A stretch of 64,000 nt of DNA from Garcia nutans (GCA_947685225.1 CANTUV010000035.1:4843501-4907500); one strand, 5' to 3'. Positions 13,199-24,371 are shown, counted from the first letter of the stretch. Notes: generated from the letters alone by a model not told the origin. Program-made: numbers and translations.

Positions 13199-13590
13199 TT
13201 TCAGTGGGAGTTTGTTCATTATGGTTATACTCTGTTTTGTAATGGATATATTATGTTATTAATACTCAGTTTCTGCATAAAATAAAGTATTTATTTTGTT
13301 ACACTCTGTATTATTATTGATTGATCTCACTAAAGTATGACCAGTTGGAAACAGGCATGATTAGATCACATTACATGTAGTTTCCATGCTACACTCCTAT
13401 TATTGATCTATGTCATTTGAGAGTATTGGTAATGTGATTGATGGTGGTTTGAGTCACGATGAATGTGGCGACTGGCCCTTCAGTCCTTTATCGATATAAT
13501 CAATGGACGAGATTGTTTGAGGCACCTTCAGTATGACTGCTTTTATGAGCTCATTAAGGTATATACATTTATATTTAATATATGTTAGCC
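13199..13590 (+). other. copia 3' untranslated region
   Basis: About 390 bases between the pol stop and the polypurine tract. No open frame of note. Confidence 0.6.
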
Positions 13591-13602
13591 TAAGTGGGAG
13601 AT
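13591..13602 (+). other. Polypurine tract of the copia element
   Basis: AAGTGGGAGAT directly precedes the 3' LTR and would prime plus-strand DNA synthesis. A similar CAGTGGGAG lies at about 13202, just after the pol stop. Confidence 0.85.
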
Positions 13603-14087
13603 TGTTAGAATTAATTTTAAATTATTAAAATTAATCCTCTAATTAATCATAAGTGTGGGCTAAATATATTTAAATATTAAATATGTATTGCAGTCAAATT
13701 AAAATAGTCAAATTAAAGTTGTGATCAAATTAGGATTGTTGACTATTGAGGTGTCTTACTCGTAATAGGATTATAAGTGTAGAGACCGATAAGAGTTTCT
13801 ATTTTGTTGAAGGACCAAAATAGAAACTATCATCATCAGTTATAAATAAGGGGTCGTGGTCTCCAGGGGAACACAACAATTTGAGAGAACATTACGTTCC
13901 TTCAGTAGTGCTTCCGCTAAACTTAAAGTGTGTATCCCCTGGAAGGCGACAAACTCCAAAATCGTCTTCAGCTTTAACATACGATGATGTCAGGTACGCA
14001 ATTTACCTCTTTGCAATTTAATTTGAATAATCTAGTGATCTATGCATATTTTATGTTTTAGGGGAATCAGGTTTTCTTCCCCTGTCA
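13603..14087 (+). repeat. 3' LTR of the copia element
   Basis: 485 bases, TATAAATA at 13841-13848. Transcription starting here would run rightwards out of the element and across exon 1 of P450 copy A in antisense. Four differences from the 5' LTR. Confidence 0.95.
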
Positions 14088-14752
14088 ATAACCTCTCGCA
14101 GTAACTCCCTAAATTGTGTTGCCTCGTCTTCATCGCTCACTTCTTCACTATAATATCTCTTACCTGCAATCATTCTCATCATAATATTATATGTTAGTTC
14201 TTGAAATCTTGATTTTAGCTTTACTTCCTCAATTTCTTTAGAAAACTTAATAATTAATCTTTGAACTTCAACTTTTCTAATGTTTGAAAGCATATTAAGC
14301 CTATGAGTGGAGAAAATTTTGATTGCCCCAATGCGGCGAAGATTGCTCCAGTGGTCGCCGTATGGTGCTTGGCCAATTGTTGTGTAATTATAAGCTATGT
14401 GCTTGCCCACCAGCAGTTTTTGGTGAAGCATTCTGCGGCGAGAGATAAGGAAGAAACGATTATTACAGGGCGAAAACTGAAGCGGAGGAAGATTATGGAG
14501 CCGTATTTTTTAGAGAGACTGAAAAAATCAATGCATTAGTGGTTTAAGGAGATGTAGGTGGCCGATTATTGGAAAGGAAGGTGGGGTTGGGGGAAGATTT
14601 TTGGGATGAACTTTTGATTTGTAATATTTTAAAGCAGTGTGAAGAAGAAGAAAGGAAAAGAAGAAGAAGAGTAGTGTGTTGTAATCCATGGTTAAGGTTG
14701 AGCCGTGGTTTTGGAATTTGCTTTCCTTATGAAATTGTGTCATGGGATATGG

Positions 14753-14759
14753 ATTTATA
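14753..14759 (-). promoter_or_regulatory. TATA-like box of P450 copy A
   Basis: On the minus strand TATAAAT lies about 64 bases before the ATG at 14689, at the same place as in copy C. The surrounding promoter is otherwise similar between the two copies. Confidence 0.45.
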
Positions 14760-14888
14760 TAGACATTGTGTGAGTGATTACAACAGTCTTTGAAAACAAA
14801 ATCAATGATAGTGAATATATATTAATTAAACCATTTAAAAAGTTTTAAATAGTTAATTATAAAATGAGTTTAATCAAAGATCTTTATT

Positions 14889-15970
14889 TTTTTGGAGTAA
14901 CGAGAAGAGAATTCATTAAAATAGAAAGGAATTACAATAAATTAAGGTCCAATAAGCACAAAATATAAGCACTGTGATACTACCCTTAAGCATTGGGTCT
15001 AGATACCAGGCTCATGGACTAGCCTGATATTCCATTGATGCCAGGACCGAACTATATTTAGACTGTAAGTCTCGGCATCGATCCCTTAGAGATTAAGACC
15101 GAACTCCAAATGTTCAGGAGACAAATTTTTAATACAGTCGTCATACAACACTGACACTTTTTAAAAATTCGTTGACACATTCAAACCTTATACCCTACTA
15201 CTCAACTATAAATGAGAATGAACTCACACATGTAAATGATCTTTTTTTTCACTCTCATTACTTACTTATCTACATATATATTAAGCACCGGCATAGACAA
15301 TAAAATTTTTCTATTAGAATCTGATCCTTTTTTTCTTGTCTTGTAAGTAGGTGAGCTGACTCTTGATACTCGAGCCCGAGCTCCTAAGTCCACAAAGGTC
15401 CACTTGTTATCACACAACTATCTTCACTATAAGGAACAAAGGTCTAACACTAAGCGCCAGGACCCCTTACTAAACCACGGCCTTAAATAATTTAGGATAA
15501 GCCCTATAGATAAGCAGAAAAAAGGCACCCCCAGTGGGTTAACAAACAATAGCAAAGGTGAATAATAGAGACCAATATTGTCCATTATCCATAGGTTTTA
15601 CGTCTCCTCAAATGTTCCTACATAAGTGAGTGAGGGAATGAGAAGGCATTACTCTTCTGTTGGGATCTTCGAAAAAGAAGCTTGAATATGGCAGTTAATA
15701 AGAGTTGGGTATATGATATTCTCAATAAAACTATAAACAACACTTTTTTATGGCAAGGCCAGAGAGAAACTCAAAGGAGGGCATTGCTAACCACAAAAGC
15801 ACCACGGCCAAATCTTGACGCATAAAGTCCGGTGCTTTATAGTGAAATCCTCTTTTGGCTATTGAATCTATAAAATAATCACAAACTACCATAAAAGTGG
15901 CAGGGAAAAAAGTCATAGAATGCAAGATCTAGAAAAACCATTAAAAATTAAAAAAAAATTAAAAAAAAAA
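14889..15970. mobile_element. Degenerate retroelement debris
   Basis: A T-run at 14889 followed by sequence like the 3' end of a minus-strand LINE, then about 600 bases with LTR-like features (a TATAAATG near 15207 and GC-richer direct text), then near 15517 a GGCACCCCCAGTGGG word that resembles the start of the internal region in some Ty3-gypsy elements. There is no coding capacity and no border I can fix. The class assignment is tentative. Confidence 0.3.
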
Positions 15971-16789
15971 CTAAAAAGAAAACTAGAGAGTGGTAGTAGA
16001 TCTTGTTGCAGTTCTAGATCTAAAACTGAAAAAACCAGGGAAAAATCTACTAGGAGGGAAAACCAACACCTAGTGGGTATATAAAGATCCGATGCTAGAT
16101 GTATGAAAAAGATTTGTTAATCATCATGTATATTCTAGTTTCTTTTTTTTATTTATTATTATTACTGTTTGTTATTTTGAGTATTTTATGTTGGGTTTTA
16201 AAAAACTAATAAAAAATGAGTTATATTTATAATTTAATAAAAATTATAAATAATAATAAATTATAAATTAGTAAATAAATCTTTACTTTTCAAAATTAGT
16301 ATAAAATTATTTAATAAACAAAAATTATAGTTGAGATATTAAAAAAAATTATTTTTTACTATATTTCTTTATAACTATCATTGCAATATTAATTTCTCAA
16401 AAAATTGTCGTAACATTAATGTTTTAGTTAAACTCAAAGATTTTTTGGAGAAAATTTTAATTTTTAATTTATATATTAAAGAAATTAATTTATTTGAGGA
16501 AATGGTAATTATGGTATAGAAAAATAAGAAAAATGAAAAGTGCAAAGTTCACAAATCTTGCCATCTATATAATATAAAAATTACTAGAAAAAATAAAAAA
16601 AATTTAAATTTACTATATTTTGAAAAATATATTTAAATTTACAAAAAATTATAATTAATTTATCAAAATATCATATTTATATAATTTATTATGAGTTTAT
16701 TATAAAATGACTAAAATACTCTTAGTAAAAATAAAAATTTAATAATGTAATTTTTCCTACACAAAATACCATCGTTATTTAATTTTTAG
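15971..16789. other. AT-rich intergenic sequence
   Basis: I see no gene, terminal repeat or motif here beyond simple A and T runs. Confidence 0.4.
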
Positions 16790-17495
16790 TTTAATATATA
16801 TGCATCCCCTTGAATTTAGTATGTTTAGTCATTTTATCTCTTATATTTATGTATTTGTTAGATTATCTCCTATATTTATGTATTTTATTTTATTAGACAC
16901 TTATTTAATCATATATTCATCACTTTGGCCCTTATACTTATATATTTTATATAAAATAGACGCTTATATATATATATACGTAGCATTATCTTTAAACATG
17001 TGTCTATTGAGTATGAAATAAATAAGTACAAAAAGTAAAGTGATCAATATGTGATCATATAAGTGTCTATTAAAACAAAATAGAAATGTAATTTTCCCTA
17101 TACAAAATATCATTAATATTTAATTTTTGGCTTAATACATCTGCAGCCTCTTGAACGTAATAAGTTTAGTCATTTTGCTCTTTGCTAAATTACTCTCTAT
17201 ACTTGTCTATTTTATTTTATTAAACACTTATTTAAATATATATTAGTCACTTTATTCCTTATACTTGTATATTTTTTTATCAAATAGACATTTACTTATA
17301 TCTATAGTATTATCTTTGTCGAAATATCTATTGAGTATGAAATAAATAAATAAATAAATAAAGTGACCAATATATGAATATATAAGTGTCTATTAAAATA
17401 AAATAGATAAATATATGAGATAATTTGATAAATACATAAATACAAAAAGTAAAATGACTAAATATGTCGGGTTTATGGGGCTGCATATATATTAG
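16790..17495. mobile_element. MITE, apparently a double or nested copy
   Basis: The left end (TAATATATATGCATCCCC then TTTAGTCATTTTATCTC) is matched in inverted orientation by the right end (ending GGGGCTGCATATATATTAG). A second copy of the left end begins near 17130 (GGCTTAATACATCTGCAG, then TTTAGTCATTTTGCTC) and a second right-end-like stretch ends near 17095. So two related elements lie head to tail, or one has inserted into another. The interior is non-coding. A relative is at 59566-60566. Confidence 0.55.
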
Positions 17496-18836
17496 ACTTT
17501 TTTTTTTCTACATGGGCCCATAAAAATAATTAGACATTTTTAATTGGTTAGTCTCTCCAATTAGAAATTATAGTTGGAGTAGCGGTGTTATCATATAATT
17601 TCTTGAATTTTTTTAGTAACTAGGCATCGAAATTATAGTTGGAGTAGCGGGTCGCATGCACGATTCGTGGATCTATCCTTATTATGATTGCATCAATTCT
17701 CATATAATGAATTTTTAGACTAGAGTTACCCAAGAGTCATAGTCATATATAAAGATATATGGATTAAATCAGAGAAGCTATGTTTTCAGCAATAGGCTAA
17801 TACTGGTAAATGATTGCTTTAACTTGTGGTTATGAGATCTATATTTTTTGACAAATAACAAATGTAGAATTAATCAGAGTAATAGTGAAACTAAAAAATA
17901 GAGAAGCTTGCTGTCTGAGGGGGACCCAGAAATAATATTAGAAGGGTCAAAATCGATCAACGACCATACCGTTTAGAGTCACCATCTAAACTCGATAGTA
18001 TATATATTTTAGTATATAAAGATTTTACAATATAATATTTTTTTAGTAGTAATTATACTTTATCGATTAAGGATTTATAAAAAAATTTTATAAATTAATC
18101 ATTTGTAAATTAAAAAAAGTTATTATATATTTGTTATCTTGATAACAAAATTAGAGAATTTAATTAGTGTTGTCAAAAAAATTACTGATTTTAGTATTAT
18201 TAAATAATTAGAATTACTAAAAAAAATTAACAATTGCATTTACCACATTCAAAAAATAAAAAAAGGCATTTCAATTTAATATAAAAATATTTGTTCAAAT
18301 CTTCAATTTAAAAAAAATTGATGGACTCATAAGACTAAAGAATAAAAAATTAAAATAATAAAAATAATATTTTTAATTCAATTGTTGCCATTATAAACAA
18401 AAAAAATATTTTTAATAAATATATGACTAAATATTTAATATTATTTGATTTTTCTTATAATCATAATTATGTGAACTAAATTTATAGTCTTTAGAGTTTT
18501 TTTCAAGGGGAAGGGGGGCCAAATTTTATTTATTTTAAAAAAATAGTATATATAATAAATAATGTATAAGTGAAAAAAATTGAGGGGGGCCTCAACATAT
18601 TTACACATTGGTTCGCCATTGCTTGCTGTCACCCTTTATATTGTCTCCCAAAATAAATGTTCCCTCTTGGCGCGAGTCTGACATTGATAGCGATGTGCAC
18701 CTATTGTGATCTCCTTTAACAATGGCCTTTTTTTAGCGTCAAGGAATACGTACAGATCTAGGTAATAAATCACATGATGAACAGTAAGTAAAGTGGATGG
18801 CTAATGATGGGTTGGTAAGCTCCTAATGGCGGTTGA
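17496..18836. other. AT-rich intergenic sequence with a small direct repeat
   Basis: No gene seen. A 21-base direct repeat (GAAATTATAGTTGGAGTAGC...) occurs at about 17564 and 17629. Near 18490-18620 G-rich and C-rich patches beside GGTTCGCCATTG look like a decayed copy of the hAT-like element family at 34738. The part from 18725 resembles 4140-4250. Confidence 0.4.
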
Positions 18837-18854
18837 AGATGATAATGGTAAGTT

Positions 18855-19018
18855 TTTTTTTTTTTATAGGAAAATGAATCTATATTATTGTTATTAGATT
18901 TGGGGAAAAACATGGAGAGGGGAGAATGACCGATCAAGCTAATAGACCTACCCATAACAACCACAATAACACACAATCCATGTGAAAAAACCCCAAAATA
19001 CCCAAAAATTCAAAATAC
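18855..19018 (-). mobile_element. 5'-truncated retroposed fragment with target-site duplication
   Basis: A 164-bp insert flanked by an 18-base direct duplication (AGATGATAATGGTAAGTT at 18837-18854 and 19019-19036). A T-run lies immediately inside the left copy, so on the minus strand the insert ends in poly(A). This is the signature of LINE-mediated insertion. The insert is too short to identify its source. Confidence 0.65.
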
Positions 19019-19036
19019 AGATGATAATGGTAAGTT

Positions 19037-21083
19037 AATAACTCAACACTAATAAGCCTCAATCTTCTACCAAGTTGGAATTGAAAATGTAGTCTCCATA
19101 TCCTAAAAAGAACCAGCCTTTGTGGCTTGACTATACTTTAAATGAAATTGGAGAATGTCAACGATAAACTTGCATTGGAAGTGGGATAACAGACATCGAT
19201 AACAGTAGTAAAATTGAATCTAAAATAGAAACATGAGTGACGTTTTACATATCAAATTCCATAACATTCAAAGCAACAGTTTCTTCTAGAGAACATAGGT
19301 GTTTGAAATAATTACAAAATTAACAGGTCCTACACAAAATGTCGTTAAAAAAGAATAAAAGAATCACTAATCAATTATCAAGAAGAAATGGTAACATTTC
19401 AATTTAAGATAGTTAAGCATATACCATCTTTAAAAATAAAAAAAAATAGTAGAGCAGCTTAAAAAAGATACCCTCAGTCTTTTGTAGTTTGTTGTTGTAA
19501 TCCCTGTAGTTGAAAATTACAATTCTAGCTGCCAATATGGAAAAGCATATGGATCAAAATACATTAACCATCCAGCAAGGCCAAGAACAAAACTATAAAG
19601 CAAGAAATGATAACGATAAAAATATATTTTTTTCACTTCCACGAAATTAGATGGGTAAATAAAACCTTAAAAGGCTTTCATAATTTGTATTTTATTGGAG
19701 GAAACTAATCAACTACACCTTATTTCAGCCACATAATATAAATTAATTCTCGAGTCACAATAAAACTAATGCAAAATAAAACAAAAACAATGACATTCAA
19801 AAGAAAAGTGAAATTCATAAATCAATTAAGTGGAAAGGCAAGAATCATACGGCCTTTTTTACATTTTTTAACACAATGTTCTGCCAACAATATCTAGAAG
19901 GTGGAAATAAAATAAAACTGATTAGCATTTCTCATTTCACATTTAGAAAAGATCAACCACCATCTCAAACTGACAATAATATTATTTTTCAATATTATAA
20001 ATTATAATATTTTTTAATATAAATTAATTTTTAATATTTTAATATTAATATTTTAATATTATAATTAATATTATATTTAAAAAATATTATAAAAATATAA
20101 ACTATATAATATAAATTATTATAAATTATTTAATTTTTTAAAATTAGATTATTAAATTATTATAAATTATAAAATTATAAAAAATATTTATTAATATTAT
20201 AAATTATTGATATTAAAATATTAATTAATAAATATTTTTAAAATAGTATATTAATATCATTTAAAAATTTAATTTAGCCCTTTATATTTAACCAAGTCCA
20301 AATTAATCCTTGTTGTTAATTATTTAAAAATTTTATTAAAAAAAATTAAACTAAATCTAAAAAAAATATCAATTTAATAAAAAAATTAAAAATTAATTTA
20401 AATTTTTCGGTATAATAAAGAAACTAAATTAATCTTTGTCCCAAACAATTAAGCATGCCATACTCGTCAACGTTTGTGGTTTTGTGTTATGGAAAAGGCC
20501 ATTACTAAAATCTCTCAACTGAAGTAAGATAATCATACTTCCAAACACACAACCTACAGATAAATTCTTTTGAACAATAAATTTAACATTAATTTTATTC
20601 TTTTTATATGAATATTTAAAAAAAATAAATATATATTGAGATATAGTTTATTAATAAGTATATATATTTTTTTGCAATAAATTAAATATTAAGTTTTTTC
20701 TTCTACATATTAATATTCCAAAAAAAAAGTAGGATAGTACATATATAGAAAGAAATTGATATCTTCAAACTATGAAAGGTATGCTTGTCTCGATGCCCTG
20801 ACGTCTTGTCTAATTGGTTTGACTGGGCTTTGTACAGGCATCAACGTCAATAATGAATGCATGCTAAAAAAAATTGTTTGAAAATTTTAATATGATCTTT
20901 GTTCATATTTTTATTTATGACTCGATCACAAAATTTCATTTAAAAATTAAAATTAATTTTTTTAATATTATAATTTAAATAAAAATTTTTGATTGATCAT
21001 GTCTATAAATACAGATATAAATTCAGTCCATATATTTAATAGATATTACCGAGTATATATTTATAAATTTAACACTATATTTT
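19037..21083. other. Intergenic sequence, no gene seen
   Basis: The part at 19040-19980 is somewhat less AT-rich, but every frame is broken and I recognise nothing in it. The part at 19980-20420 is almost pure A/T. Around 20890-21035 a stretch resembles the MITE in the intron of copy C (43281-43462). Confidence 0.4.
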
Positions 21084-21401
21084 AACCTAATTTTTTAAAA
21101 ATTTCTTATTAATTATATTTTTTTAATATAAAATTCTTCTCACGGTCGATAAATTTTGATATAGAAACCATTGTAATTTTACTGGCCTGCTCATTTTTCG
21201 AAAGTAATTTTTACTTTTATACACAAATAGATTTAAATAAATAACCTAATTTTTTAAAAATTTCTTATTAATTATATTTTTTTAATATAAAATTCTTCTC
21301 ACGGTCGATAAATTTTGATATAGAAACCATTGTAATTTTACTGGCCTGCTCATTTTTCGAAAGTAATTTTTACTTTTATACACAAATAGATTTAAATAAA
21401 T
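21084..21401. repeat. Perfect 159-bp tandem duplication
   Basis: Bases 21084-21242 and 21243-21401 appear identical over the full 159 bases. The unit is non-coding. It is either a very recent duplication or an assembly artefact. Confidence 0.9.
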
Positions 21402-21809
21402 ATGGGATACGAATACAGTCTCTATATTTATCCCTGTTAAATCATTGACTCTAATATAAGTGTTAACACTAAAAATTTCAATTACATAAGAGATATATTT
21501 GGTTAAGCTTTAGTGAGAAATACACTCATAAACTTGACACCACATTTTAATCTAATATTTAAGACATTAAATTTATATGTGTTCTTTACTTATATACCTT
21601 ATTAATCTCATCTTTTTTTAATGTATTTTTACATTTGATAAATTTCAACAAAAATAAAAAACTAAAAATAGAATCCATTAACAAATTTTAATTAACAATT
21701 ATATTAAAATATTAATAGTGATTAAGAGTATATATATCACAAGAATAATGAATAACAGTTGAAAATGTTGCAATTACTTATTTTATGATATTATTTACAT
21801 TAATATAAT
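21402..21809. other. AT-rich sequence at the CACTA insertion site
   Basis: No gene is visible. The last three bases (AAT, 21807-21809) are the left copy of the CACTA target-site duplication. Confidence 0.4.
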
Positions 21810-22270
21810 CACTACAAGAAAACTGTGAAATAGCTACGGAAAATTGCTACGGATAGATTCCGTAGCAACATAGCGACGGAATTGCTATGGCATAGCTACG
21901 GAATTGCCTTTTTTATTAAATTATATATTGCCGTAGCAAGTCCATAGCTATTCCGTAGCGACGTTAGCTACGGAACAAATTTCTGTAGCAATTATTTTCG
22001 CGCCACAGTGGCGTGCCTTTTAGCTACGCAGGATTCCGTAGCCATTCTATAGCAAACATATTAATCATTCCCTCAGCTGCGGTTTAACTACGGATTTATC
22101 CTTTGCTACGGAATTTCCGTAGCGAAAAATATTTGCTACGGAAATTTTTTTGCTACGGAAATAGTGGTGCTACGGAATATTCGTAGCTAAATGTTGTTGC
22201 TACGGAATTGCTAATTTGGTTGCTACGGATATTCCGTAGCTAATTGCTTTGCTACAGAGATTCCGTAACA
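21810..22270. repeat. CACTA left end with subterminal repeat array
   Basis: After the 13-bp terminal repeat there are roughly twenty copies of GCTACGGAA or its complement TTCCGTAGC, many as inverted pairs a few bases apart. Such arrays are the binding sites of TnpA in the En/Spm system. That role here is inferred from the family. Confidence 0.9.
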
Positions 22271-22911
22271 CTATATGAAATATATCTAATTATATTCTAA
22301 CAAAAAAAAGAGTTACAAATTTTATTTAAAAGAATTAAAATTAAAAAATTTCATTGAAATAAATTGAAATTTAAAAAATTAGTATTATAAATGAAAAAAA
22401 TTTAAAGTCATGGGCAAGTTTTTTTATTGTAATTATTTGAGCTGTGGCTATAAAAAATTATTAAAAATATAAATTATGAGGATGTGATTTTGCTAATTTC
22501 ATTAATAAAAAAAATAAAAGCAATTTATCCGACGTCGCTGTGAAATATATATGCATATAATATATTTCACAACGATACGCATATAAAAAAGGAAAAAGAA
22601 ACAAAAAAAACCCTCGAATAGAGATTCCTCTCTCTTTCCATAATCTCCCGAGCTTCAGCTGGATAATCTGTTCTGAAACTGCTTGTTCTAATCGCCAGAG
22701 AACCACGAAACGATGTCGTCTCAACATTGACACATAATCCGTGAGTAAAATGAGTAAACGACGCTCTCTTTTTTCCTTTCCAATTTCTAGGTTTTTGCCC
22801 GACCCTCTTATTCCGTGCCACATCTTTATCGCCTAATTAACTGAATAATTAATCCGTAAATCAAAGTTGTGGTTATTTGTTAACTGCGACAGAGATGAGT
22901 ACAGTTTCAAG

Positions 22912-22927
22912 TTTTAGGGTTTAGGGT
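22912..22927 (+). promoter_or_regulatory. Telo-box-like motif (two TTTAGGG units)
   Basis: TTTTAGGGTTTAGGGT. Telo boxes (AAACCCTAA on the other strand) are common just upstream of or within the 5' UTR of plant housekeeping genes. Here the motif follows a CT-rich stretch and fits the idea of a captured gene 5' region inside the transposon. Any function is inferred. Confidence 0.45.
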
Positions 22928-23833
22928 GCCGTCATGAATTTTTTATCAGTTGAAGTAGACGCCATGTGTCTATTCTATTGTCAGATATTCTAATTTTAAA
23001 CATCTGTTTTTGCTTGATCGGTTTCCAGATTTATTATTATCTTCGCTTCATTTTTTGAGGCCAATTTTGGGCTCTGAATAGCTTTGCCTGAGTATTATTC
23101 TGTTTGTCTTTGATTGATTCTATAAAGCTGTTGACACCTTGTAATATTTATTTAAATGCAGGTTTGTTTAGTCTGTGTACTTTAAAGTGCTGAAAAGTCT
23201 CGTTGCTCTTGCGCTAAAAACCAATATGGTAAATTCATTTTTGAGATTAAATTGCTTATGTACATGTATGTTGGCCTCCGAGTCTTTTTCTTTTCTATGG
23301 TGTGATGCCTTTTTTCACTTCCCGTACTTTTCATCTTGAACTCTGATGTTGGATTTTCTGATCTGCTGTGGTTATATATTCATCTTATCACTGTATTTAT
23401 GTGTTCCCAAACTTAAATTTGCTAATTGTTAGTTCTAGGACAAGTGTATTTGCCATCTGAGGACCACACTGAGAACATAGGCATTTGTCTCCACTGAGTG
23501 GAATTGCTCATGCCAAAGTTGAAATATCTGATGTTTGTGGACTTTCTGATAATAAAACTAACTTTGGCTGGTTTACTAGTGGGAACAGGCTCTGTTTACT
23601 AAGGACTTCCAGAAACTTTTGCCTTAGTAGGCATTGCATTGTTACTTGATGGTAGGATTTTAATCAACTAGCCAATCTTTCTATCTAGTGCAAGATATGA
23701 TCATTAAGTTTCTGTTGCACCAACATACAGCCAGTGTTCTGTCTTGAAGGGCAACTCATGGAATTTCTTATAATTGCTTCTTGCCTAATCAACTCCTTTC
23801 CTCTTCATCATTTTGATTTAATGGTTATTGCAG

Positions 23834-23935
23834 GCTATATATTATTTGGAGAAGGGAGAATCTGTTTTTGTGGCAGCTCACACCTCAGCTGGAAAGACAG
23901 TTGTAGCGGAATATGCTTTTGCTCTAGCTTCAAAA
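23834..23935 (+). pseudogene. Captured exon of a SKI2-like DExH RNA helicase
   Basis: A 102-base stretch is open in one frame for exactly 34 codons and is bounded by a T-rich tract plus CAG acceptor and a GTATGA donor. The peptide contains HTSAGKTVVAEYAFALA, the Walker A (motif I) region of the SKI2/MTR4 family of DExH-box RNA helicases, preceded by a YYLEKGESVFVAA stretch typical of SKI2. After the next acceptor (CAG near 24078) only the three codons for His-Cys-Thr, which follow this exon in the family, are kept before similarity ends. In plants SKI2 feeds RNA to the cytoplasmic exosome. Here a single exon and flanking introns sit inside a CACTA element, so this is a captured gene fragment and not a functional helicase. 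Identification is from memory of the family. Confidence 0.8.
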
Positions 23936-24154
23936 GTATGATATTCTGAATCAAGTGCATGTGATATTATATTTATATTTTTTCCCTGAGACTATGACTT
24001 CAGGTTTTCCCAATTCGCTTCTCGTCATAAAATTTATACCACTGTAGTTGATTGTTGTCTTTTCATGTCATGCAGCACTGCACTAATGTAAAAATTGAAA
24101 TGAATTGTTGAATTCATTTGCTCTTATGAACATAAGAAAAGAAAAAGAACTCAC

Positions 24155-24371
24155 ATGAACACTTGATCCGCTGCAATCTGTTTTGGCCTTAGGCTTGACA
24201 AATGTAGTGTCTGAAATATCCTTTGGTATTCTTGCAACATCCTTCCCACTCCAACTTCTTCTTTTGAAAATAAAAGATGTGGTAGAAGCAACTGAATTTC
24301 TGTTTCCTGCTGCAGTAATAGTATCATCATTTCTCCTTAGCTTGTTTGATAAAGTTTGATTTTTCTTTTTC
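24155..24371 (-). pseudogene. Probable captured host exon, unidentified protein
   Basis: On the minus strand a 217-base stretch is open for 72 codons in the phase set by a CAACAG acceptor at 24374-24372. It ends at a strong GTGAGT donor (24154-24149). The peptide is basic and Ser/Thr-rich, with FKRRSWSGKDVARIPKD in the middle. I do not recognise the protein. Length, phase and both splice signals fit a real exon, opposite to TnpD and to the SKI2-like exon, which suggests a second capture. An open stretch at 24577-24822 on the same strand could be another exon of the same donor gene. Confidence 0.45.

Larger units (their letters stand above)
8081..14087 (+). mobile_element. Ty1-copia LTR retrotransposon lacking gag, inserted in P450 copy A
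   Basis: A complete 6,007-bp element: two 485-bp LTRs (8081-8565 and 13603-14087) starting TGTTAG and ending TGTCA, a 5-bp target-site duplication ATAAC at 8076-8080 and 14088-14092, a primer-binding site complementary to initiator Met tRNA, and a polypurine tract before the 3' LTR. The LTRs differ at four positions (0.8%), so it is young, of the order of half a million years at usual plant rates. It carries protease, integrase, reverse transcriptase and RNase H but no gag. It lies opposite to the P450. Copy C shows the uninterrupted target sequence at 45708-45725. Confidence 0.96.
4908..14689 (-). pseudogene. CYP81-type cytochrome P450, copy A, split by a copia element
   Basis: Exon 1 runs from an ATG at 14689 down to 7826, interrupted at 8081-14087 by a Ty1-copia element; exon 2 is 5513-4908. 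Exon 2 has exactly the same length (606 bases) as in intact copy C and keeps the I-helix AGTDTS, the heme loop FGLGRRACPG and the stop. It has an in-frame TAA at about 5130-5132 where copy C has Gln, and its PERF motif reads PGRF. In exon 1 a Cys/Gly-poor stretch after residue 50 has CGA changed to TGA, and about 30 bases are missing relative to copy C, including roughly nine codons before the GKHIAYNY motif. The gene is dead by several independent changes. An active member of the family would be an ER-membrane monooxygenase of specialised metabolism. Homology to copy C is unambiguous; which lesion came first is not known. Confidence 0.93.

Noticed and set aside
19040..19980. Less AT-rich stretch as a possible gene
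   Set aside because: All six frames are short and broken, with no motif or splice pattern I could support.
21830..22270. Regularly repeated short words that resemble a CRISPR or satellite array
   Set aside because: The words occur in both orientations at irregular spacing and only at the two ends of a CACTA element, so they are transposase-binding subterminal repeats.
22461..22823. Two overlapping minus-strand frames of 84 and 120 codons
   Set aside because: No recognisable domain. The T-rich and CT-rich text reads better as a 5' region on the plus strand.
23734..23949. A 71-codon plus-strand frame over the SKI2-like exon
   Set aside because: It is in the wrong frame. The helicase motif lies in another frame bounded by splice sites.
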